From: an uncultured Clostridia bacterium
GTDB lineage: Bacteria > Bacillota > Clostridia > Oscillospirales > Acutalibacteraceae
DNA: 7,612 nt
Direction: 5' to 3'
Assembly: GCA_947567585.1 (NCBI GenBank)
Contig: CANONE010000106.1
Span: 1-7,612, forward strand
Below are positions 1-5,364 of this stretch, piece after piece. The notes beneath the pieces are model-generated. The model was not told the DNA's origin and did not search any database. It saw nothing but the letters and a program-made list of their open reading frames with translations. The position numbers and the translations under genes were made by a program. Each line of letters begins with the position of its first letter. The first letter of the stretch is position 1.

Positions 1-747
1 ACATGGCGGTGCACAGAGAAATTCTGAGTGTGAAGTAATTGGTTTGGATGGGTAGTTCAGAATCTGTATACCGCCGTAGCCCATCGCCTTCAATTTGTCC
101 AGCATAACTGCCCTGCCAATCGGCTGATAGTGTTCCTCAAAGACCTCTTTTTGGAAAATGCGGTTGTCTTTTTCAAAGGTATAGAGGAGATTAAAGGTCA
201 TGCCGCCGTCCTGGTGATAGTCCCAGACCTGGACGAGATTGACCCGGGTCTCTCCATCGAAAAAGGGAGAGTATAGATAGAATCGTTGTTTTTCCCGGAG
301 GATCTTGTCCCAGTTGCGGATTTCAAAATAGAGATAGCCGCCGGGCCTTATCAAGGAATCCATCTGCTCCAGTGTCTTTAATACATCGTCGTTACTTACA
401 TAGGGCAGAGAGTTCCCGGTGCTGACCACGCAGTCGAAGGGGCCCTCAAAAGACTGGGCGGCGTTTCGGAAATCGCAGCGTTTCAGCGCAATGTCAATGC
501 CCCTGGCCTCCGCCTTTTGACCGCATTTTTTCAGCATATTTTCGCTCAGGTCCGAGCCGGACAGCCGGACCCCCAGCTCTGCCAGCTGTAGGGTGGCGTT
601 GCCGGAGCCAATGCTCACGTCCAGCAGCGTTTCGATGTCCCGGTCCCGCAGGATATTCTCCCAGTGGGTTTTGAATAAGTTCCATCTGCTTTCGCTTTCG
701 ATGAGATCATAGATATCCGCTCTGTCATAGAGACTTGCCACTTTCAT
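1..747 (-). CDS. Class I SAM-dependent methyltransferase (3' end beyond window)
   Basis: The frame is open for 249 codons from ATG at 747 to the window edge, so the C-terminus is missing, probably by only a few residues given the usual ~250-residue size. A Rossmann-type methyltransferase core is visible. Motif I is LLDVSIGSGNAT (residues 41-52), with Ser in place of the first glycine of the usual DxGxGxG. The ribose-binding acidic residue lies in SGSDLSENML (D66), followed by CDFRNA (91-96), FDCVVSTGNSLPYV (104-117) and IRPGGYLYFEIRN (133-145). The GNSLPYV stretch recalls glycine/sarcosine N-methyltransferase-like enzymes, but the substrate cannot be told from sequence. The start is fixed by AGGAGG just upstream, inside the last codons of hydE. 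The hydE stop TGA directly abuts this ATG, so translation is probably coupled. No methyltransferase is a known step of H-cluster assembly, so the link to hydE may be only shared transcription. Confidence 0.9.
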   Translation of the reverse strand, partial: MKVASLYDRADIYDLIESESRWNLFKTHWENILRDRDIETLLDVSIGSGNATLQLAELGVRLSGSDLSENMLKKCGQKAEARGIDIALKRCDFRNAAQSFEGPFDCVVSTGNSLPYVSNDDVLKTLEQMDSLIRPGGYLYFEIRNWDKILREKQRFYLYSPFFDGETRVNLVQVWDYHQDGGMTFNLLYTFEKDNRIFQKEVFEEHYQPIGRAVMLDKLKAMGYGGIQILNYPSKPITSHSEFLCAPPC

Positions 748-1803
748 TCATCCCTCCTTTTTCACATCTCCCCGGTCCGTCGCCACCTGATACCCAATGC
801 GGCCCATGCGCTCCTTTAGCGCCGCCAAGCCCTGGGCGGCTTCGGCCCCGGTGTTCAGCTTGTTGTTGTACAGCTCGTACTTCCCCCGCACGTTTTCCGG
901 GGAGAGATTGGGCATCACCACGTTGGCCCCGGCCAGAATGCCCAGCTCCCGGCCCTGTGGGTGGATGGTGCCCAGGGCCGTGGTGGCGGGCAGCAGCACC
1001 GGCGGGTGGATCAGCCGGATGATGGAGAGGAGGTAGCAGGTCTGTTCCAAAGTCCCGGCGGGATGATCTCGGAAAGGGGTGTCCTTATGGGGCACAAAGG
1101 GGCCGATGCCGCACATGTCCGGCTTAAATTCTTCAATGAATTTGAGATCCTGGGCCAATGTTGCACTGGTTTGGAAGGGCGAACCCACCATGAAGCCGCA
1201 GCCCACTTGGTATCCCAGCTCCTTGAGATCCTGTAAGCAGCGCATCCGGTTGTCAAAGCTCATTTCCTGGGGGTGCAGCCTGCCGTAATGCTCCCTGTTG
1301 GCCGTCTCATGGCGGAGAAGGTACCGGTCCGCTCCGGCCTCCCGCAGGCGGCGGAAACTCTCCCGGCCGCGTTCTCCCATGGAAAGAGTCACCGCGCAGT
1401 CCGGGTGGGCCTTTTTGAGCTGGGAAACCAGTCCGCACAAAACGCCGTCGGTAAAATAGGGGTCCTCGCCCCCTTGCAGAACAAAGGTCCGAAAGCCCAT
1501 ATGGTAGCCCATTTCCCCGCAACGCAGGATTTCCTCTGGGCTCAAACGGTAGCGCTCACAACAGGCGTTTCCCCGGCGGATGCCGCAGTAGAGGCAGTCG
1601 TTTTTACAAATGTTGCTGATCTCAATCAGCCCCCGCACGTACACGGCGTTTCCATACACCGATTTCCGAACTTCCACAGCTCTTTCCGCCAGCGACTGGG
1701 CTGTCTCCGGGGACTGGGCCTCTATCAGCTCCTGGTATTCGTCCAGGGAAAGCCCCCCAGATGAAGCCAGCTTTTCCACGAGAGCGCCCACATGCTCAGT
1801 CAT
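748..1803 (-). CDS. hydE: [FeFe]-hydrogenase H-cluster radical SAM maturase HydE
   Basis: This 351-residue protein has the usual length of HydE, a radical SAM enzyme that helps build the diiron subsite of the [FeFe]-hydrogenase H-cluster. HydE is known to act on a HydG-derived cysteine-bound Fe(CO)2CN complex, in the cytoplasm. The radical SAM cluster motif CX3CX2C is C66, C70 and C73 in ISNICKNDCLYCGIR. Other family stretches are VLQGGEDPYFTD (108-119), the ADRYLLRHETAN region (158-169), HYGRLHP (172-178), GFMVGSPFQT (203-212), GIGPFVPHKDTPF (232-244) and NVVMPNLSPENVRGKYELYNNK (294-315). No cysteine occurs after C256, so the C-terminal auxiliary Fe-S cluster of Thermotoga HydE is absent; that cluster is known to be non-conserved and dispensable. 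The ATG lies inside the end of the preceding regulator gene (8-bp overlap), with GGGGTGA about six bases upstream as ribosome-binding site. HydF, HydG and the hydrogenase are not seen here. Confidence 0.96.
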   Translation of the reverse strand: MTEHVGALVEKLASSGGLSLDEYQELIEAQSPETAQSLAERAVEVRKSVYGNAVYVRGLIEISNICKNDCLYCGIRRGNACCERYRLSPEEILRCGEMGYHMGFRTFVLQGGEDPYFTDGVLCGLVSQLKKAHPDCAVTLSMGERGRESFRRLREAGADRYLLRHETANREHYGRLHPQEMSFDNRMRCLQDLKELGYQVGCGFMVGSPFQTSATLAQDLKFIEEFKPDMCGIGPFVPHKDTPFRDHPAGTLEQTCYLLSIIRLIHPPVLLPATTALGTIHPQGRELGILAGANVVMPNLSPENVRGKYELYNNKLNTGAEAAQGLAALKERMGRIGYQVATDRGDVKKEG

Positions 1804-2053
1804 GGCCTGTCACCCCGGACAAAGCGGTTTTTACGCTGACCCCCGGCAGGTTGCCAATTTTCCCAGCCATGGTGGAGATGGTATCCTGGGGCGCGTCCAA
1901 AGCGATGCTGATAATACTAATGTTCCGCGCCCGATAGGGCAAGCCCATGCGCCCGATAATATACTCTCCATATTGATGCAGGATTCCATTTAGCTTCTCC
2001 ACAGAGTCGCTGTCCTCCACAATCACGCTCATTACCGCAACCTTTGTCTGCAT
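1796..2053 (-). CDS. TM1266-family iron-only hydrogenase system putative regulator
   Basis: This is an 85-residue ACT-like/ferredoxin-like fold protein of the family named after Thermotoga maritima TM1266, annotated as putative iron-only hydrogenase system regulator and typically found next to hydE/hydG/hydF. Features seen are the first strand MQTKVAVMSVIVED (1-14), a helix with SVEKLNGILHQYGEYIIGRMGLPYR (17-41), the strand NISIISIALDAP (44-55) and the end helix/strand STMAGKIGNLPGVSVKTALS (60-79). This is the usual full family length. The frame runs upstream to an ATG at 2161, but that extension is arginine/glycine-rich and unlike the family. The ATG at 2053 has AAAGGGA seven bases before it, so I choose it. 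The gene overlaps hydE by 8 bp and is first in the hydrogenase-maturation operon. Its ligand and mode of action are not established; a regulatory role is family annotation, not something the sequence shows. Confidence 0.88.
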   Translation of the reverse strand: MQTKVAVMSVIVEDSDSVEKLNGILHQYGEYIIGRMGLPYRARNISIISIALDAPQDTISTMAGKIGNLPGVSVKTALSGVTGHD

Positions 2054-2079
2054 CTTGTCATCCCTTTCTTTGAATTCGT

Positions 2080-2166
2080 GCCAATAGGAGTTTGGCCCGT
2101 CCCCGGCGGATTCAGCCGTTGGCCGCGCTGCAAAACAACCGCCAGATTGCCGGCGGCCCAATCCGC
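2080..2166 (-). promoter_or_regulatory. Folded 5' leader of the hyd operon (nested stems)
   Basis: Minus-strand RNA here can form an outer stem of 7 bp (GCGGATT at 2166-2160 with AATCCGC at 2112-2106). Inside it, a 6-bp stem (GGCCGC at 2158-2153 with GCGGCC at 2126-2121) encloses a 26-nt loop region. A separate small hairpin follows (GCCAA at 2096-2092, TTGGC at 2084-2080), whose 7-nt loop carries CTCCT, complementary to a generic Shine-Dalgarno core. All pairings are exact Watson-Crick. I do not recognise a known riboswitch class. The region may be a structured leader or simply GC-rich DNA that folds by chance. Confidence 0.35.
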
Positions 2167-2177
2167 TACAGAATCCA

Positions 2178-2199
2178 GGTACAAATTCTACCGGTACAA
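2178..2199. repeat. Short direct repeat GGTACAA, 15-bp period
   Basis: GGTACAA occurs at 2178-2184 and again at 2193-2199 (TTGTACC twice on the minus strand), between the terminator and the folded leader. It could be a binding site for a regulator that contacts the same face of the helix at about 1.5 turns, or chance similarity in AT-rich DNA. A weak -10-like TAGAAT lies between the two copies on the minus strand, without a convincing -35. Confidence 0.3.
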
Positions 2200-2207
2200 G
2201 TTTTTAC

Positions 2208-2241
2208 AAAAATAAAACGCCGTATCCCGGAAGATACGGCG
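2208..2241 (-). terminator. Rho-independent terminator upstream of the hyd operon
   Basis: On the minus strand a perfect 9-bp stem (CGCCGTATC at 2241-2233, GATACGGCG at 2226-2218) closes a 6-nt loop and is followed by TTTTATTTTT. The T-tract is on the minus side only, so it stops minus-strand transcription. It lies about 210 nt after the rpiR stop and about 155 nt before the TM1266-family start. It could end the rpiR transcript, but a candidate promoter lies between rpiR and this terminator, which suggests an attenuator or a short RNA (see findings). Confidence 0.85.
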
Positions 2242-2281
2242 CAAAGCATTCGAAAAAAGCCAACCTATTGAGCCGTACCTT
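2231..2281 (-). promoter_or_regulatory. Candidate antiterminator overlapping the terminator 5' arm
   Basis: The minus-strand segment AAGGTACGGC (2281-2272) can pair over 10 consecutive positions with GCCGTATCTT (2240-2231). Nine are Watson-Crick pairs and one is G-U, with a 31-nt loop. The second segment includes 8 of the 9 bases of the terminator 5' arm, so this stem and the terminator exclude each other. This is the geometry of transcription attenuators and riboswitch expression platforms. No known ligand-binding motif is recognised in the short stretch upstream. The pairing is read directly; the function is inference. Confidence 0.45.
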
Positions 2282-2302
2282 TCACGCAGGAAAAATGAAT
2301 CC

Positions 2303-2319
2303 TTAGTGTCAGGCACTAA
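2303..2319. promoter_or_regulatory. 17-bp perfect palindrome at the promoter, likely operator
   Basis: TTAGTG and CACTAA form perfect 6-bp arms around a 5-bp spacer. On the minus strand it reads TTAGTGCCTGACACTAA. It starts at the last base of the candidate -10 box and covers the expected transcription start, the classic place for a repressor site. It does not look like a Rex box (TTGTTAA-N4-TTAACAA), the usual redox site for clostridial hydrogenase genes. From memory it resembles the Bacillales FapR box (TTAGTACCTG-TACTAA type) with a symmetric pair of changes. The cognate regulator is unknown. Confidence 0.55.
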
Positions 2320-2347
2320 ATATAGCTATAGTATAGCATATAGACAA
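2319..2347 (-). promoter_or_regulatory. Candidate sigma-A-type promoter, minus strand
   Basis: On the minus strand TTGTCT (2347-2342, 4/6 to the -35 consensus) is followed after exactly 17 bp by TATATT (2324-2319, 5/6 to the -10 consensus). The spacer is AT-rich (TATA repeats). Transcription would begin near 2312, inside the palindrome, and meet the terminator after roughly 75-100 nt. It would drive the hyd operon if the terminator is bypassed. Confidence 0.5.
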
Positions 2348-2391
2348 TGGAAAGTCAAGATAGCCGGCCTGGGAGAAAATCCCTCGTATCA

Positions 2392-2434
2392 CCGGCTTTA
2401 CCAGCCGGCATTCCCAGAAATAAACAACGGCTGG
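2392..2434 (-). repeat. Two mutually exclusive hairpins just after rpiR
   Basis: CCAGCCG (2434-2428, minus) can pair with CGGCTGG (2407-2401) over 7 bp with a 20-nt loop. Alternatively CCGGCT (2408-2403) can pair with AGCCGG (2397-2392) over 6 bp with a 5-nt loop. They share bases 2403-2407, so only one can form. Neither has a T-tract after it, so I do not call a terminator. A possible role is to protect the 3' end of the rpiR mRNA. Confidence 0.35.
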
Positions 2435-2449
2435 AGGCTTTGCAAACGT

Positions 2450-3307
2450 CTACCGTTCGGCATGAACCACCCGCCGGGTGCGTTCCAGGTGGGGCATGGT
2501 TTCCTGATAGTGGCGGCTGACTACGCAGGAAAACAGAATGTCGATCATGGTCATTTGGGCGATGCGGGAACTCATGGCGCCGCTGCGGATGGCCATTTCC
2601 GGGGCGCTGAGCCCGAAATGGACGTCCGCATACTCTGCCAGGGATACCCGGCCATACCGGGTAATGGCAATGAGGAAAGCGCCGTTTTTCTTGGCCAGCT
2701 CCGCCGCTTCCAGTACCTCTCTGGTCTCGCCGGACCAGGATAGGGCAATGGCCACGTCCGCCGGAGTCAGCGAAGCGGCGGAAGACAGCTGTAGGTGAGG
2801 GTCCGCATAGGCGGTAACCCGCTTATTAATCCGCATAAACTTTTGCTGGGCGTCCTGTGCCACCAGATTGGAGGCGGCTATGGCATACACATCCAGCCGC
2901 TGCGCGTGGAATAGCCGGTCCGCCGTCATCTCCACCATTTCCGGTTCCATTAAAGAGAGGGTTTCCTCAATGGCCTGGATATTCAAGCGGCATACATTGC
3001 GGATCACGTTTTCCGCGTCCGCGCCTTCCTGGATATCATTATAGCTGTCCCCCCGGTCGGCGGACATATTCTGGGCCACCGCCAATTCGGTGACCAGCTG
3101 GATGGAGAAGTCCCGGTAGCCTTTACAGCCCAGCTTCTTGCAGAAGCGTACCACAGCCGCTTGGCTGGAACTGCTGCGCCTAGCCAGCTCCTCCACAGAG
3201 AGCCCCACCATGCAGTTGAGGTTCTCTGACACGTATTTTGCCACCTTTCTCTCTGAAAAAGGAAGGTCATCCGTGATTTGGTTTAGTTTCAATACAATTC
3301 CTGCCAC
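2450..3307 (-). CDS. RpiR/MurR-family transcriptional regulator (HTH + SIS)
   Basis: This 285-residue protein has the standard RpiR layout. An N-terminal helix-turn-helix domain (about 1-77) contains LSVEELARRSSSSQAAVVRFCKKLGCKGYRDFSIQL (36-71), the DNA-binding core typical of the family. A C-terminal SIS sugar-phosphate-binding domain (about 125-265) includes DVYAIAASNLVAQDAQQKFMRIN (139-161) and ALSWSGETREVLEAAELAKKNG (188-209). The start is GTG at 3307, with AGGTG seven bases upstream; no better ATG lies in frame. It follows murQ and the MurK-like gene in the same direction, after a 135-bp gap with a large inverted repeat, so it may have its own weak promoter (TACTAT at 3343-3338) or read through. 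By analogy with MurR of Escherichia coli, which senses MurNAc-6-phosphate, it probably controls this module. The ligand and whether it represses or activates are inferred. Confidence 0.9.
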   Translation of the reverse strand: MAGIVLKLNQITDDLPFSERKVAKYVSENLNCMVGLSVEELARRSSSSQAAVVRFCKKLGCKGYRDFSIQLVTELAVAQNMSADRGDSYNDIQEGADAENVIRNVCRLNIQAIEETLSLMEPEMVEMTADRLFHAQRLDVYAIAASNLVAQDAQQKFMRINKRVTAYADPHLQLSSAASLTPADVAIALSWSGETREVLEAAELAKKNGAFLIAITRYGRVSLAEYADVHFGLSAPEMAIRSGAMSSRIAQMTMIDILFSCVVSRHYQETMPHLERTRRVVHAER

Positions 3308-3337
3308 GATGCAGCACCTACCTAAACGATATTTTCT

Positions 3338-3343
3338 ATAGTA
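3338..3343 (-). promoter_or_regulatory. Weak -10-like box before rpiR
   Basis: TACTAT on the minus strand lies about 30 bp before the rpiR start codon in a short AT-rich stretch. The matching -35 region (GTTCTC or TTCTCC, at a 17- or 16-bp spacing) is poor and falls in the edge of the inverted repeat. An independent rpiR promoter is possible but weakly supported. Confidence 0.25.
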
Positions 3344-3358
3344 CCTGGTTGCTTTTCA

Positions 3359-3422
3359 GGGAGAACCGCCCTCTCTGCCGGCGGTTTGGCGCTCCGGCGC
3401 CGGCAAAGAGGCGTGCTCTCCC
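3359..3422 (-). repeat. Large imperfect inverted repeat between the MurK-like gene and rpiR
   Basis: Arms 3370-3383 and 3398-3411 pair over 14 positions around a 14-nt loop. The one mismatch in DNA becomes a G-U pair in minus-strand RNA. After a short internal loop, GGGAGA (3422-3417, minus) pairs with TCTCCC (3364-3359), extending the rod. An alternative fold is also possible, with AACCGCC and GGCGGTT (7 bp, within 3387-3365) next to a small GGCGC/GCGCC hairpin. No T-tract follows on either strand. It starts about 20 nt after the MurK-like stop, fitting an mRNA-stabilising or processing structure, or a dispersed palindromic element. Confidence 0.6.
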
Positions 3423-3442
3423 ATGCCAGCGTTTCCAATCTG

Positions 3443-4399
3443 TCATTTCCCTAAGGTGAACAAACCATCCGTTTCACTTTTTTGGACCTGGTTCCAGGCC
3501 AGGGCCCCGCAGCCCCAGGCCGCGCTATGCGCGCCGGGCCTAAGCATCGCTCCTGGGCGCTTCATCTCCAGCGCCCGCTGGAAAAGAGCCAATAATTCCG
3601 GAGAATGCTCTAATAAGCCTCCCGCATAGGCGCAGAGGGGGTGTTCAGCCGGCGCCCACAGCTTGTCCGCGGCCCTGGCGGCCAGCTCCGCCAGAGAGCC
3701 CGCCGCCGTGTTCAGAATGCCCGCCGCCGCCTGATCGCCCATGTTGTAAGCGGCGCAGGCAAGCCGGGCCAGTCCGGCAATGTCCATTTTTCCTTTCTGC
3801 CCGCCGTATACCGTCTCTACCAGAGCGTCCAGGTCCGAAAGAGACCAGTGGTCCAATACCATTTGGGTGAGAGCCGTCGGTTCGCTTCTGCCGTCTGCAG
3901 CCCGGGCGACAGCCTGTAGAACCCGGCAGCCAATGTCATATCCACTGCCCTCGTCTCCCATGATGTGGCCCCAGCCTCCAGCGCGGCAAAAGGTTTTTCC
4001 CCGGCGGGCAAAACAGATGGATCCTGTCCCCGCCGCCACCATCAAGCCGTCCCTGCCGGAAAGTGCGCCGCTTAAAGCGCCCGCTCCATCGTGGGTGATA
4101 GTAAAGGGGGCGCGGCCGTCCAGCAGTCCGCCCAGAATTCCTGCAAAGGAGGCTTCTCCCGACTTTCTCCCAGCGCCCGCCGCTCCCAGACAGACCATCC
4201 GGCAGTGGGACAGAGGCAGACCCGAGCGGGCTGTAAACGCGTCCAGCAGGGCCCGCAGGTTTTCCCGGACTTCCTTCTCCGGCATGCTGTTGAGCCCTAA
4301 GCCTTTGCCGGAACACTGGAACAGCTCCTCCATGTGCGGCCCCGCCGCCAAAAGCCTGCTGCCGGTGCCGCCGCCGTCTATACCGATCACATACTCCAT
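3443..4399 (-). CDS. murK: BadF/NAGK-type kinase, probably MurNAc/GlcNAc kinase MurK
   Basis: This 318-residue protein belongs to the BadF/BadG/BcrA/BcrD ATPase family, the ASKHA fold that includes N-acetylglucosamine kinases. Seen are the phosphate-1 motif IDGGGTGSR (7-15), the likely catalytic aspartate in THDGAGALSGAL (D104), the phosphate-2 motif AAGTGSICFA (122-131), the family signature GGWGHIMGDEGSGYDIG (141-157) and an adenosine-type motif CAYAGGLL (256-263). In Clostridium acetobutylicum a kinase of this family, MurK, phosphorylates MurNAc and GlcNAc at C6 and is encoded with MurQ. Here the gene starts 7 bp after the murQ stop, with GAGG across the murQ stop codon as ribosome-binding site. 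The product would hand MurNAc-6-P to MurQ in the cytoplasm. A GlcNAc-only or glucosamine kinase is the main alternative. A cytoplasmic kinase implies that sugar enters, or is released, unphosphorylated, unlike the PTS route of E. coli. Confidence 0.87.
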   Translation of the reverse strand: MEYVIGIDGGGTGSRLLAAGPHMEELFQCSGKGLGLNSMPEKEVRENLRALLDAFTARSGLPLSHCRMVCLGAAGAGRKSGEASFAGILGGLLDGRAPFTITHDGAGALSGALSGRDGLMVAAGTGSICFARRGKTFCRAGGWGHIMGDEGSGYDIGCRVLQAVARAADGRSEPTALTQMVLDHWSLSDLDALVETVYGGQKGKMDIAGLARLACAAYNMGDQAAAGILNTAAGSLAELAARAADKLWAPAEHPLCAYAGGLLEHSPELLALFQRALEMKRPGAMLRPGAHSAAWGCGALAWNQVQKSETDGLFTLGK

Positions 4400-4406
4400 G
4401 GCCGCC

Positions 4407-5345
4407 TCACAAGAAACCGGCGGGGTCCCGGTTCAGCAGCTCCCCGGCCCGGTTGCAGATAAGCGCGGCCCGGCGGACGTTGGGCTCCCTTTCCAGCAGC
4501 TCCACGGCCGAGTCCAAGGAGCAGCCGGAAAGCAGCATCAGCAAAGCCGGCTTTAGGGCCCCTTTGGAGATTTCCAACGCCTCTTGGGCCGTTTTGCGCT
4601 CTACGCCCACAGCCTGCATGATGATCCGCACAGCCCGGTCCCGGAGCTTGCGGTTGCTGGCGTCCAGGTCTACCATCAGGTTCTCATAGACTTTGCCCAG
4701 CCGGATCATCGCCGCTGTGGAAATCATGTTCAGCACCAGCTTGTCGGCTGTGCCGGCCTTCATCCGGGTGCTGCCCATAATTACCTCCGAGCCCACTACC
4801 GGCACAATCGCCACATCCGCCGCCTCAATGACTGTGCCGGGATAGGCGTTGCACAGAGCCACAGTGGCGGCCCCCCTGTCTTTGGCGCGGCGGACGCTGC
4901 CTAGCACATAGGGCGCGTTGCCGCTGGCCGTAATGCCCACCACGGTGTCCTTGGGGCCTACTTTTAGACGGTCTATGTCGGAGGCCCCCAAATCTTCATC
5001 ATCCTCCGCTCCTTCTACGGAACGCCGCAGGGCTCTGTCCCCTCCGGCAATGATCCCAACCACCTGCCCAGGGTCCGTGCCAAAGGTAGGCGGGCATTCG
5101 GAGGCGTCCAGCACGCCTAAGCGGCCGCTGGTACCCGCCCCGGCATAGATCAGCCGTCCTCCCTGAGACATTCCTGTTACCACGAGCTCCACTGCTTGGG
5201 CAATTTCCGGCAGCACCTGCTCCACTGCCGGGAGGATCTTGCTGTCCTCCTGGTGAATAAGCCGTAAAATTTCCTCAGTGCCGCACAGGTCGATGCCTGT
5301 GGTGTTAAAATTGACGCTCTCGGTGGCTAACCTGGTATAATCCAT
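4407..5345 (-). CDS. murQ: N-acetylmuramic acid 6-phosphate etherase MurQ
   Basis: This 312-residue SIS-domain lyase is close to the ~300 residues of E. coli MurQ. It cleaves the D-lactyl ether of MurNAc-6-phosphate to give GlcNAc-6-phosphate and D-lactate, in cytoplasmic peptidoglycan recycling or MurNAc use. Family motifs seen are TESVNFNT (8-15), GRLIYAGAGTSGRLGVLDASECPPTFG (63-89) with the catalytic glutamate at E83, VEGAEDDEDLG (110-120) with the second conserved glutamate E114, GITASGNAPYVLG (137-149) and VIMGSTRMKAGTADKLVLNMIS (188-209). E83 and E114 fall at the same numbers as in E. coli MurQ. The ATG at 5345 has AGGGGGG seven bases upstream and lies 19 bp after the preceding gene's tandem TGATGA stop. 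The next gene, a MurK-like kinase, supplies the substrate, supporting a MurNAc pathway. All expected active-site residues are present. Confidence 0.97.
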   Translation of the reverse strand: MDYTRLATESVNFNTTGIDLCGTEEILRLIHQEDSKILPAVEQVLPEIAQAVELVVTGMSQGGRLIYAGAGTSGRLGVLDASECPPTFGTDPGQVVGIIAGGDRALRRSVEGAEDDEDLGASDIDRLKVGPKDTVVGITASGNAPYVLGSVRRAKDRGAATVALCNAYPGTVIEAADVAIVPVVGSEVIMGSTRMKAGTADKLVLNMISTAAMIRLGKVYENLMVDLDASNRKLRDRAVRIIMQAVGVERKTAQEALEISKGALKPALLMLLSGCSLDSAVELLEREPNVRRAALICNRAGELLNRDPAGFL

Positions 5346-5364
5346 ATGACATCCCCCCTGTTCA

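Larger units (their letters stand above)
2054..2449. other. 396-bp gene-free regulatory region between rpiR and the hyd operon
   Basis: No credible gene lies here on either strand. In the minus direction it holds, in order: a GC-rich pair of overlapping inverted repeats just after the rpiR stop (2392-2434), a candidate promoter (2319-2347), a perfect 17-bp palindrome touching the -10 (2303-2319), a segment able to act as antiterminator (2272-2281), a Rho-independent terminator (2208-2241), a 7-bp direct repeat (2178-2199), and a leader that can fold into nested stems (2080-2166) before the TM1266-family gene. Each is listed separately. The local base composition shifts from GC-rich at both ends to AT-rich around 2200-2350, as expected for promoter DNA. 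Confidence 0.7.

Noticed and set aside
1273..1764. 163-codon plus-strand open frame within hydE
   Set aside because: It is fully antisense to HydE, which has all radical SAM motifs; the plus-strand translation has no recognisable motif.
2054..2161. Extended start for the TM1266-family gene at ATG 2161
   Set aside because: The extra 36 residues are arginine/glycine-rich, unlike the family, and overlap the folded leader. The ATG at 2053 has a good ribosome-binding site and gives the family length.
2166..2249. 27-residue minus-strand frame (MLCAVSSG...) running through the terminator
   Set aside because: It has no Shine-Dalgarno and spans a terminator stem and T-tract, so it is very unlikely to be translated.
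2303..2319. Rex-type redox operator
   Set aside because: The arms TTAGTG/CACTAA do not match TTGTTAA/TTAACAA, so Rex, although common for hydrogenase genes, is not supported.
2054..2320. Known riboswitch class (cobalamin, SAM, preQ1, T-box, Moco, fluoride)
   Set aside because: I looked for their conserved core strings, such as the T-box core and the preQ1 ATAAAAAACTA tail, and found none.
3356..3424. 22-residue minus-strand reading frame (MGEHASLP...) in the murK-rpiR gap
   Set aside because: It has no ribosome-binding site and coincides with the large inverted repeat, which explains the sequence better.
3780..4556. 258-codon open frame on the plus strand across the MurK-like gene
   Set aside because: It lies antisense to well-supported murK and murQ coding, its translation is proline/serine/arginine-rich without domain motifs, and GC-rich genes often give such long antisense frames.
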